64,000 nucleotides of DNA from Liquidambar formosana (taxonomy: Eukaryota; Streptophyta; Magnoliopsida; Saxifragales; Altingiaceae): the NCBI GenBank assembly GCA_039720395.1, contig CM077832.1, positions 25,135,607 to 25,199,606 of the forward strand, read 5' to 3'. Each line of letters starts with the position of its first letter. Position 1 is the stretch's first letter. This document shows positions 32,147 through 42,978 of this stretch, piece by piece. Below the pieces are notes generated by a model that searched no databases, was not told the origin of the DNA, and saw nothing but the letters and a program-made list of their open reading frames with translations. The translations under genes and the position numbers were made by a program.

Positions 32147-35100
32147 TGTGGACCCCAGAAATGGTTGAGGCCCACAGGAGGGTTTAAAAGTCGCCAATCT
32201 GTGGACCCAGGAAAAGAGGGCCCACGAATGGGTTTGGAAAAAGAAAGGAGTCGCCACCTTATTTTTTAAAGGAAACAAGGAAAACCCTAAAAACAGTTTT
32301 GTTTTAGGAAAACAAAAGATTGACTCCATATTTAAAAATGGAAAGGCAAATGATCTTTTGGAAACCAGAGAATTCGGGGATTCGGAGGCTAAGTTACGAT
32401 ATGGGAAGGTTCTAGGCAAAGCCTATAGGCACCCATATCGCCCTAAACGGTCTCTTAATTTAATTGGGCTAAATCAAAGTCTTAATCACACATAAATCAA
32501 CAGTTATCATCACAAGACAGCATGCATATCATTCATTCATTCATCCATATAATCATGTAAATCAAAGAAAAAACAGAAAAAAGAAAGAGGGGGGAGAAGA
32601 AAACCTAGGATACTTAGTATCCTAGGGCGGACTTGAACATCACGAAGAGCGCCTACGTACCATGTATGGAAATACATGGATCAAAGTCCACGTAGTTCGA
32701 AAGGGAATAGGGTTATAACCTAATCAAGGCCTATGGTAAACCCTAAGTTTCCTTTCAAGTAAAACATGGTAAGTTTCCAAAAATGAATGATTCTCAAAAG
32801 ATTTTTGGTAAAATATGGAATTTTGATAAAAGATGGAAACTTTGATTTAAAAAGTCTTCTTTATTGAAAGGAAACTATAGAAATCACCATATTCCCCTAT
32901 TAGGAAACAACCCTAGGGGGAAGAAAGGGAAAGTTTCAAAGAAAGGAAAGAAGGGTGAATTGGGGCACCCTCACACCCTACTTACCTTAAGCGAAAGCAA
33001 CCTGTCAAAGTAACCACCCTATTGCATAGGGTAATTACCTTATTTGTAAGATTTCATCTCACAATAGCCAAAATAACCACCCCACATTGGTGGGGTAGTT
33101 GCACCTGTTGTACCTGTCAAAGCACCTGCAATTTCCATGCAAAACATACCAAAAATACCAACCAAACAAGCTAGATTCCAAATCAAGCCATTATCATGCC
33201 CAAACATGGGCTAACACATGCTCAAAATATCATAACAAGGACAAATAACAGATCTGGACAGAATTGAAATAAGGCTAAAAATCAACCACAAGTCATGCAA
33301 CAACATGAATCATAAGCTAACTAAAATCCTAATTCAACCCTACATGCAATGACATGCAAAAAACCCTAAAATCAACTACTATGAATGCAGAAAAATGTCA
33401 TAGCTATCAAATATGCAGCACATATATGTCAACTATGAAGAAAACACAAAGAAAAACCCTAAGCTATCATGCTATATGCTACTTTCCTAATACAAGGATG
33501 AATGAAACCCTAGAATCACAATTGTGCTCAAAATCACATAAAATAACTCTAAATCATGCAAAACTCATTATAGACATCATGCTAATCATGCATATTAATC
33601 AATAGAAGCATCCACACATGAGAAAAATACAAGCTTGCACATGAAATATAGCTATTCTAAACATAAACTCAATTTCAGCACTAAGGAAACCCTAGAATCC
33701 CAAACATGCAGTAAATCACATGGAACAGCATCCTAGCATACTAAACAGCCCACAAACATGATCCTAAACATGCATACATACTAATAGAAATAGCAAAACA
33801 CAATAAAAAACACAAGCTTTAATATGCAAAGGAGTTATTTCATGCAGAAAACCATTTTCAGCACCTAAGAAACCCTAAAGTCCCAAACATGCAGTAAATC
33901 ATATGGAATAGCATCCTAGCATACTAAACAGCCCACAAACATGATCCTAAACATGCATACATACTAATAGAAATAGCAAAACACAATAAAAACACAAGCT
34001 TTAGCATGAAATAGTGACTATTCAATGCAAAACCCTAGAAAAGACTCTAAGAAACCCTAAAAACACCAACACTCATAAAACCACATAGAATGGCATTATA
34101 TCATGCAAAACCAGTCATAAACAATATCCTAATCATGTATTCTAAGCATTAGAAGCATCAACACATGATAAAACAATAAGCTTTTAACATGAAGTAATGC
34201 AAAGCTATGCAAGAAACCCTAGTTTGAATGAAAGAGAGAAAGGGGGAGGGGTATACCTTTTGTGGCTGCTGTAGAGAGTCCTCCTCCTCTTGTGTGCTGC
34301 TGGAAACAAACTCCTTCAAGCCTTCGAGCAATGCTCCAGCCCTCCTCCAAGCTTACTCTCACACTCTCTCACTCTAAGTTTAGGTTAAACTACCCTAAGG
34401 ATGGCTGCCATAGCCTCCAAGTCTCACCAAAGTGCCTCCAAAGTGTCCCCCCCAAAGTGTCCTCCAAAGTGCCTCCAAAGTGCCTCCAAAGTGCCTCCCC
34501 TATTGCTGAAGTATAAGGGGGTATTTATAGGGATTGAGGGAAAACCCTCAATGGTTGGGATTAAAACCCTAGGGATTGATCCAAGGGCTCTTAGAGGTTC
34601 CCTTGGGGCTCAAGTAGGTCAAATAAGGCTGAAATTAGGGTTAAATGGCGGCCAAAGGCGAGCAAATCCGAGAAAATAGGATGGGAGCCGCGTCAAGGCT
34701 CAAAAAAGGAAAGTGGCTCGGGTGACCACCTGGGGCTGGGCGGCTAGCAGCCTGGGCCCAGGCGGCTAGCCGCCCAGGCCTGGGTGGTCACCCGAGGCTC
34801 TGTCAGCATATGCCCATTTTTGACCCCTTTGACTTCCAAATGTGTTTTAGGGTTCAAATTAACTCCGATTTTGACGAAACGAAAGCCAAAACGACCGTGT
34901 TTCGAAGGGGAATGTAATTTGAGTCACTTGAGGGTGAGAAACCCTAGCCATGGCTGCATGGTTGAGTCCTACAAAGGTGGTTAACCGCTATGCCTCACCA
35001 TCGCTTAGCTTAGGTATGCACATAGGGTTGCACCGAATGCTTTCCAATTCGAAATTCAACCTCCCTAAACACATTTGGGGATGAAATTAAGACCAATCAA

Positions 35101-35503
35101 GGTCAAATGAGTAGTCATAGAGTGAAAATCATGAACCAATTCGAACTAACCCGAAGTAGGTCTTTTAGCCAACCTGAGCCTTAATGAGCCATTCTAATCC
35201 CGAACCTTCAATTCATCGAATTGAACCCACAAATACCTCAAATACAACCATATGAACTCCAATTGGCAACTTGGAGATCATTTCAAGGTCAAATGGAAAG
35301 TTCGTGATCAAAAAGACGATTATGCCCTTCAAGTCACAAAAGTTCTTATTAACCCTCAAGATCAACTCCAAATCGAACCAAAATTCATACACACCATCCT
35401 TAGGACCCTAGAAACTCAATGCAAAAGACTAGACTCAAAAAGGAAACAAAATGACACATGCAATGACAAACCCTAGCTATGGTGGCAAAAATGGGGTGTG
35501 ACA
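32147..35503 (-). mobile_element. E1 5' LTR
   Basis: 3357 bp and almost identical to 14616-17972, with TATA box at 34522-34531, GC-rich module at 34717-34797, the 183-bp tandem duplication at about 33676-34041 and the CTCCAAAGTGC repeats at about 34426-34506. It starts TGTGGACCCC where the 3' LTR has TGTGAACCCC. The right flank CCCAT (35504-35508) is the second target-site copy. Confidence 0.95.
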
Positions 35504-37429
35504 CCCATTTACCTAAGCGCAATTACTCCAAGCATTAGCCATTTCAGACATGAGCAGCCCTATTTGCCATAGGACAAATACCACACCTATTTTCACCCTT
35601 ACAAGTGCTCAAAACCATGCAAAAACACTAACATGCAAATCTGGACAGAATAGTATTATGGCCTAAAATCATCTACTAAGCATGCTAACAGCAAAAACAG
35701 CAAACAATAATAAGTCCTAACATATTCCTAGAACCATATTATGCATAAAAACCCTAGATTATACTAACATGCATGCAAAAACATCATATTTACTCTATAT
35801 GCAAGACATATACAGCAAACACGAAGAAAAACCAATAAAAAAGTCTACTTTATCATGCTATATGAAAACTAACATAAAACAATGACTCTAAAACCCTAAA
35901 CTCACAAATATGCTTAAAGACATACAAAACATACTTTAGTCATCCTAAAACCAAACTAAACAGAAATTAAATCATGCATATTAACTAACTAAAGCAACAT
36001 AACATGATGAAAATCCTAACTCTAACATGCAATGACACTAATCCTAGCACAAGGGCAACAGGAGCACAGGAACCATAACTATGCATAAAAAACACATAGG
36101 ACAGCCCTAAAGCATGCTAAACAGTAGATAAACAATAGATATTCCATGTATATTAACTAGATAGAGTGTTAATACATGATAAAAAAGTTATCTTTAACAT
36201 GCAATAAGCCTAACCCATATTCAGCATAAAGAGAGAGGGAGGAATACCTTAAAAAGAAACTTCCTTGCTGCTGTAGAGACTCTCCCTTGCTCTTATGGAT
36301 GACTTGAACCAATCCTCTCCAAGGCTACAGCAAGAACTCCAGCTCTCCTTCAAGTCTCTCTCTCTTATTCTCTCTCAAACACTCAAGTATTAATGCATAA
36401 AGTGGCTCCCCTTGTGCTGAAGCATAGGGGGGTATTTATAGACTTCAATTAGGATTAACCAATGGCTGGGATTAAAACCCTAAAAATTAATCCAAGGGCT
36501 ATTAGAGACCCCCTTGGGGCTTAAGTAACTCAGAAGTTACTAAAAATTAGAAGGAAACTCGTCCAAAAGAGTCCTTGTTCGTCAAAATAGGGAGGAATCC
36601 GCTTCAGCAAGGAAACATGGTGTAAATAGGAAAGTGCTCTCGGGTGACCTCCCAAGGCTGGGCGGCTAGCCACCTGGGCCCAGGCGGCTAGCCGCCCAGG
36701 CTTGGGTGGTCACTCGAGCCCACTTCTAGTTTTTTGCCTATTTTGTCTCCCTTCCCTTCTAGAAGTGTTTCAGGGGGCAAATTAACTCCGATTTTGATGA
36801 AACAAAAGCCAAAACGACCGTGTTTCAATGAGGAATATGTTTTTGAACATTTTAGGGTGAAAACCACTAACCATGAGGGCATGGTTAGGTTTGAACAAGG
36901 CAGTTAACCACTATGCTCTACCTTTGCTAAGCATAGGCATGCACATAGGGTCAAACCAAACACTTTCCATATCAAAATTGACCTTCATAAAACACTTTTG
37001 GAGGTAAAATGATGACTAATGAAAGTCAATTTGAAAAGATTTGGTTGGTAATTGTGAGTCAATTAGAGCTAACCCAAAGAAGGGTCAATTAACCAATCTT
37101 GAACTACATCGAGCCATTTTAATCCCAAGCCATTGATTTATCAAATTGACACTAGAAATACCTCTTATGCATCCATATGAACTACAATTGACAATTTGGA
37201 GATCATTCCAAGGTCAAATGAAAAGTTTGAGACTTACAAGACAATTATGACCCTCAAGTCACAAAAGCTCTTATTATCCCTCAAGATCAACTCCAATTTG
37301 AACCAAAATTCACACCCATTGTCCTTGTGACTCTAGAAACCTAATGCAAGTGACTAGACTCAAAAACAAAACAAAAACATGCATGAAATGATGAGCCCTA
37401 GTAAGGTGGTGCAAAAATGGGGTGTGACA
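35504..37429 (-). mobile_element. E2 3' LTR, right fragment
   Basis: Continuation of the E2 3' LTR after E1, from the second CCCAT to GGGGTGTGACA. It includes the TATA box (36441-36431 on the minus strand) and a GC-rich module (36639-36718). The two fragments minus the 5-bp duplication total about 2706 bp, matching the 2705-bp 5' LTR. Confidence 0.93.
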
Positions 37430-37472
37430 GAAGCCCCTCATTGGCGAACAAGTTACACTTGTGAACCAATGA
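37430..37472 (-). promoter_or_regulatory. E2 polypurine tract and LTR-proximal hairpin
   Basis: Same layout as E1: GAGGGGCTTC on the element strand, outer stem TCATTGG (37438-37444) with CCAATGA (37466-37472), inner stem ACAAGT (37448-37453) with ACTTGT (37457-37462). Relative to E1 both arms of the inner stem changed so that pairing is kept (G-C to A-T). Confidence 0.7.
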
Positions 37473-37559
37473 TAAAGAACAACCCATTTTTGACAAAAAG
37501 CCTGGAGAAATCACGCACTGATACCAACAATGATGGGAGGTTGAAAACCTGAGACTGAG

Positions 37560-39150
37560 ATAAAGAAGTGTACTCAAGTCGTGAGTATACCTAAACCACT
37601 AGGGGTTGATGATTGACAAAGAGGAGCATATTCAAGCCACCACGAATGAAAATACTTTTGAAATGGAGAAATATATTCTAGTCACGAATATATTTAACCA
37701 AGTGATCGATAATGAAATCTGAAAAGTATACTTAAGTGATGAGTATACCATTGAAATGGAGAAATATATCCAAGTGATGGATATATTTAACCAAGTAAGA
37801 TAGAGAATAATCTGAGAAGTGTACTCAAATGATGAGTACACCATTGAAATGGAGAAATATATTCTAGTCACGAATATATTTAACCAAGTAAGTGACAAGT
37901 ATGTTTAAGTGATAAACATACCATTGAAATGGAGAAATATATCCAAGCGATGGATATACTTAACCAAGTAAGTGACAAATGTGTTCAAGTGATGCACACA
38001 CCATTGAAATGGAGAAATATATCCAAGTGATGGATATATTTAACCAAGTAAGATAGGAATAATCTGAGAAGTGTACTCAAGTGATGAGTACACCATTGAA
38101 ATGGAGAAATATATTCTAGTCACGAATATATTTAACCAAGTAAGTGACAAGTATGTTTAAGTGATAAACATACCATTGAAATGGAGAAATATATCCAAGC
38201 GATGGATATACTTAACCAAGTAAGTGACAAGTGTGTTCAAGTGATGAACACACCATTGAAATGGAGAAATATATCCAAGTGATGGATATATTTAACCAAG
38301 TAAGATAGGAATAATCTGAGAAGTGTACTCAAGTGATGAGTACACCATTGAAATGGAGAAATATATTCTAGTCATGAATATATTTAACCAAGTAAGTGAC
38401 AAGTATGTTTAAGTGATAAACATATCATTGAAATGGAGAAATATATCCAAGCGATGGATATACTTAACCAAGTAAGTGACAAGTGTGTTCAAGTGATGAA
38501 CACACCATTGAAATGAAGAAATATATCCAAGTGATGGATATATTTAACCAAGTAAGATAGGAATAATTTGAGAAGTGTACTCAAGTGATGAGTACACCAT
38601 TGAAATGGAGAAATATATTCTAGTCACGAATATATTTAACCAAGTAGGTGACAAGTATGTTTAAGTGATAAACATACCATTGAAATGGAGAAATATATTC
38701 AAGCGATGGATATACTTAACCAAGTAAGATAGGAATAATGAGGATTGGGAACTGAGAAGCATATTCAAAGGGTGAATACACTTTTGAAATGGAAGAATAT
38801 ATTCAAGTGATGAATATATTCAACCAAGTATGATAGAGAATGAGAATTTGAAACTGAGAAGCATATTCAAAGGGTGAATACACTTTTGAAATGGAAGAAC
38901 ATATTCAAGTGATGAATATATTCAACCAAGTATGATAGAGAATGAGGATTTGAAACTGAGAAGCATATTCAAAGGGTGAATACACTTTTGAAATGGAAGA
39001 ACATATTCAAGTGATGAACATATTCAACCAAGTGGGATAGAGAATGAGAATTTGAAACTGAGAAGCATATTCAAAGGGTGAATACACTTTTGAAATGGAA
39101 GAACATATTCAAGTGATGAACATATTCAACCAAGTGGGATGGAAAATCAA
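37560..39150. repeat. E2 hairpin array: 252-bp and 102-bp higher-order repeats
   Basis: GTGTACTCAA starts at 37819, 38071, 38323 and 38575, giving a 252-bp higher-order repeat. ACTGAGAAGC at 38751, 38853, 38955 and 39057 gives a second block of period 102. Hairpins share the loop AGTGA (variants AATGA, AGCGA) but have different stems: AAATATATCCA/TGGATATATTT (37762-37788), GTGTACTCA/TGAGTACAC (37819-37841), GTATGTTTA/TAAACATAC (37899-37921) and GTGTGTTCA/TGAACACAC (38231-38253). No coding potential is seen. Confidence 0.85.
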
Positions 39151-39417
39151 GATTTGAAATGAGGATATATGATCAATTTATCAAGATAGAACAAGCATGG
39201 TGCAAGAGGAAAGTGACTTGGCACATTGTCACTTGAGTTGGCATGGCACAGGGGAAATATATTCAACCCTTTCGAACATAAAATCAATTCAAAGAATTGA
39301 TTTCAAGGTGAAATTTGATTGATTTTAAGCTCAAAAAGTGTTGAATATCTCATTTGAAAGAAGGTTTGATCACGCGTTAAGGCGAGACAAAGCGAGGGAG
39401 AAAGCCAAAACAAAGTG
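39151..39417. other. Spacer before the E2 PMD promoter
   Basis: Unique AT-rich sequence. I see no gene or further repeat. Confidence 0.5.
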
Positions 39418-39499
39418 GCTTGGGTGACCACCAGGCCTCAGGAGGCTAGCCGCCCAAGCCCTGGTGGCTAGCCGCCCAGGGCTTGGGTGGTCACCCGAG
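39418..39499. promoter_or_regulatory. GC-rich module upstream of the E2 PMD gene
   Basis: GGCTTGGGTGACCACC ... GGTGGTCACCCGAGCC, with two GGCTAGCCGCC cores inside. A TTTTTTAAA sequence (about 39522) and a CTCTCTCTAGAA leader motif follow. The start codon is about 290 bp further on. Confidence 0.7.
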
Positions 39500-39786
39500 C
39501 CTATTTGCTGAAAAATCTGGTTTTTTAAAGTGCACAAGGGCACTATTCATACCCCCCATTCAAAGAACCCGAAAATTGGAGTTTCTCTCTCTAGAAAGCT
39601 TACCCCATTTTGCAAAATCAATCCAATACCCAAGAGCAATCAAATCCACACTTCAAGAGGGATTCATACACATGAAATAGCATCATTAACACCCAATTTC
39701 ACATCAAAAACAAGAAATTTGCAGCACTTTGCAAATCAAAAACCCATTAAACCCATTTTTGCTCAACACAAGCTAGTTCATCCACC

Positions 39787-42521
39787 ATGGATTCAAATGA
39801 AGACTCCACTTCAAAGTATCCATTCCTTGACTCAAAGAATAGATACAAGGCACCAATATATGATGTTCCTCAAGAGAAATTGCTCCTAGAACCAAGGAAT
39901 CATCTCTCTTTTCTCCACTCCAAGCAAGAGGTAAGCTTACCCATTTTAAACTTTTCTTTGAAATTTTCATTTTTGTTGATTGAAATGCATTCCCATGAAC
40001 TCTCTATGAGTATTCCTAGCAATGTTTGCAATGCCCATTGATTTTGGCAAGGATTGGATGTGAAAAGAATTCAATTTGAAAACTTGGTGAATAGTGCCCA
40101 CCAAGTGTTTGATAAAATGCTTGAATGATGAAAATTCATCCAATCTTTGTAAAATTGATGTGCATTGCAAGGCAAAATCATAGGCATTCATTTCTACTTG
40201 ATTTTAGAAACAAAACCAAGCATTTTCATGAACTTTGAAAAACAAAGTTTGCTATATTTTTGAAAAACCAATGTTTTCATGAACAAGGTTTGCTTATTTT
40301 TTCCTTAAAAAACCACTTTGGAAAACAAAGTTTGCTTACTATTTTCTTTGAAAAAGCCATGCTTCCATGGTCTTGGAATGCATGGTTTACCAATGATCAT
40401 GAGTTTGAAGAATAAAACCATTGTTTTCATAAACTTTCAAAGCAAGGTTTACTTGTTCATGAACTAAAAGACTTAGTTTTTGGAAAGCCAATTATCAATG
40501 CTTGCATATGATTTTTACACTAACTAGGTGAATCATTCTTCTTGATTAGCCCAACTTCCAAGACCTACGCACAAGGTCTTCGATAAAGAATCTTATTGGG
40601 TGGTGGAGGCGTATGGAACACACCCAACCTTCTGCAAGAGAATCTATTAAGAAAGCAGGTTTTGGTTGGTTTCTTGACTCCTTATGGAATGAACAGTGGG
40701 ATAGGCAAGCCCTTCTTGCCTTAGCTGAGCTATGGTGGGATACCACCAACACCTTCCACTTTAGTTTTGGGGAGATGACCATGACTCCTAAGGATTTCTC
40801 AATCATCACCGGTTTAAGCCTCAAAGGAAAGAGGTTGGAATTCTATGGGGATGCCAACACAAATAGTGCTTATCTCCTCACTATGTTAGGGATGGATATT
40901 GAGGCGAGTTCCCGCGGTGTTAGGAGGACATGGCTTTTTGAGAATTATGCCAATCAAGTAGAAGGTGTGGGAGTGGCTCCCGAGTGCATTACTAGGGCTT
41001 TCATGATCTATATGCTCTCCTGCACTCTCTTTGTTAGTGCCAATGACATGGCACAACTGGGATACCTCGCTTCCATGGTAGATGTGAACAAAATGGGGAG
41101 GTATAACTGGGGAGGGGCAGCACTAGCTACTATGTATAGATCCACGTCTGACATGTCTCGAGGTGTTTCCAAGCATTTTGGTGGGCTCCCCTTTGTTTGG
41201 GAGGTAAGTAAAAATGTTTAATTTTTAAATTCCTCTCAAACTTGACTTAATTTTAATGCTTTTCTTGAATCTTGACAGATATGGTATTATGAATACCTGG
41301 GACTGTGCCGCCCCGCCCTGGATAATGAGATACAAGAATGGCCAATACTTGGGAACTATGCTCCCACCAAGATAGCTATGCGTGCCCCCAATAGGCATGA
41401 CTACGCCCATGCAAGGGCATACTTGGCGAGCCTAAATGCTGACATGGTAATTCACCTTCCTCATTCTTTTCTTTCATTCATTTTTTATTATCTTGCTCAT
41501 CATTTTTTTTTCAAATTCAACAGGTGGAGTGGAGTCCATGGGGACTGTGGGAGGCTAGGTTGCCTAGGAGGTGTGTGTCCTGTTTGGAATTGACTGGGAA
41601 GAGGGTACTCTTTGAGCGTCCCTCAGGGCGATACTGGTATTTAGGGGAGCGTGTCCTTAGGCAGGTGAAAGGACGAGTGGATGCCGCCCTTACCCCTGTC
41701 TTGCCTCCCATGAACATGAGGCACACTGACTCTTTGGATGGGGATGAGCTGATGGAAGCTCTGATTGGATGGGATATTGAGGAGTTCACCTCACCTAATA
41801 TCGACTACATGACTTTCTGCAACCAATTTCTGATGCGCCCTAGAGTCATTGGCTTCCCACCTCAAGGGGTAAGTTTCCATTCCATTCTTTTCAATTAATG
41901 ACTTATGCAAGCACTCCTCTTATACAAATTATCTATTGCAGGGCCGGCGAGCTCGTGGACATAGTTCCACAATAGCGTCCTCCACAGGCATGACTCATGG
42001 GGATGAGGATTATGAGATGGGGGGAATGGCACAGCCACCTCTCCCAGTACTCGACTGGCAAGTGAATCTATGTAATGGGTTGGAGTTCATGAAGGCTAAT
42101 ATTACTCACCCTGCTTTTGACGAGGTCCCCAGGATTGACCCAAGCTATGAACATGTAAGCTCTAAGCCTTTTGCTTTCCTGAAAACCTCTTTCATCATTT
42201 ATTAACCATGTTCATCTTTTAGGTTCCTCGAGAGTACGCACAGAAGTGCCTTGAACTCAGCGAGGGATTAAGGCGAGACCTTGTTAGGATGAGTTTGGCG
42301 AACTCTGTGCTAGAGGGGCGACTGAATCCCACTGTAAGACATTCCCTTTGTTCATTCCAATCCTAGGGGTTAAAGGCATAACCCTTCTTTATTAATTGAT
42401 TTCTTTGCAACAGGTCTCCACACTGCATCCACCACAACCAATGCCACCCCAAAGGAATCCTCATGCTGGTCGTGGTAGAGGCGAGTCAAGTAGAAAGAGA
42501 AGAACCACGGGAGATCATTAG
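39787..42521 (+). CDS. Plant mobile domain (PMD) protein carried antisense in E2
   Basis: Seven exons with GT-AG introns: 39787-39930, 40550-41203, 41279-41446, 41524-41868, 41942-42154, 42223-42333, 42414-42521, giving 580 residues. Exon lengths (144, 654, 168, 345, 213, 111, 108) equal those of the E1 copy one for one, while intron lengths differ (intron 1 is 619 against 544 bp). All exons are open. The central exon differs from E1 at about 62 of ~197 residues that I compared, but ELWWDTTNTFHFSFGEMTMTPKDF and GLPFVWE are unchanged. The C-terminus again ends in a basic SRKRR stretch before the stop. No indel in 580 codons beside broken gag and pol points to past selection on this protein. 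Its role is unknown. Confidence 0.85.
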
Positions 42522-42754
42522 ATTAGCTTAACCTCTTGCTTTGTAATCGAATGAAACATCTTTCTTTATGCTTTGTAACCTTTCTTTGAACACTTGCTTT
42601 GGTACTTTGTATGAGACTTTTAGAATTCCATGGTGGTGATTTACTCATGTTATTGTGCAAAAACAAGCTCAAAATAAGCTTCCCAAAGTCACATAACCAT
42701 ATAGGGGTCAAATTAGGTAAAAAATAGGCAAAACTGGGCAAAATAGGAAAACGG
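42522..42754. other. E2 PMD gene 3' flank
   Basis: AT-rich sequence after the PMD stop codon, likely 3' UTR and spacer. No gene is seen. Confidence 0.5.
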
Positions 42755-42836
42755 CCTCGGGTGACCACCCGAGGCTGGGCGGCTAGCCGCCCAAGCCCAG
42801 GAGGCTAGCCGCCCAGGCCTGGGTGGTCACCCGAGC
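42755..42836. promoter_or_regulatory. GC-rich module upstream of the E2 DUF7745-like gene
   Basis: CCTCGGGTGACCACC ... GGTGGTCACCCGAG with two GGCTAGCCGCC cores. The TATA box CTATAAAA (42922-42929) is about 87 bp past its end, the same spacing as in E1. Confidence 0.8.
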
Positions 42837-42978
42837 CCGAAGCGGAAATCCCACTTTGAATAGGAAACTTCCTATTTTGACGGGTTTTTTCCTATTTGAA
42901 CTTGGATTTGTGACCTTTTCCCTATAAAAACACATCCAAGAGGTTCCTAAACCTACTTGTATTCATTCATTAGAAATT

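Larger units (their letters stand above)
14616..35503 (-). mobile_element. Element E1: complete, apparently autonomous Tat-type retrotransposon
   Basis: 20,888 bp, flanked by the perfect target duplication CCCAT (14611-14615 and 35504-35508), inserted into the E2 3' LTR. Both LTRs are 3357 bp; reading them in parallel I noticed only three substitutions (first bases TGTGAAC/TGTGGAC, and sites near 15757 and 15807). On the element strand: 5' LTR, PBS, ~0.7-kb leader, gag-protease (31428-28384), predicted 178-nt intron, pol (28190-24831). Then on the opposite strand come a DUF7745-like gene (23181-24467) and a seven-exon PMD gene (20047-22706), followed by a hairpin array, PPT and 3' LTR. All coding regions are open. 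Two RNase H domains and the gag-pol intron place it in the Tat/Ogre-Retand clade of nonchromovirus Ty3/gypsy elements. Confidence 0.95.

Noticed and set aside
37819..38750. Regular repeats resembling a CRISPR array
   Set aside because: The spacers repeat in a 252-bp higher-order unit, and this is plant retrotransposon DNA.
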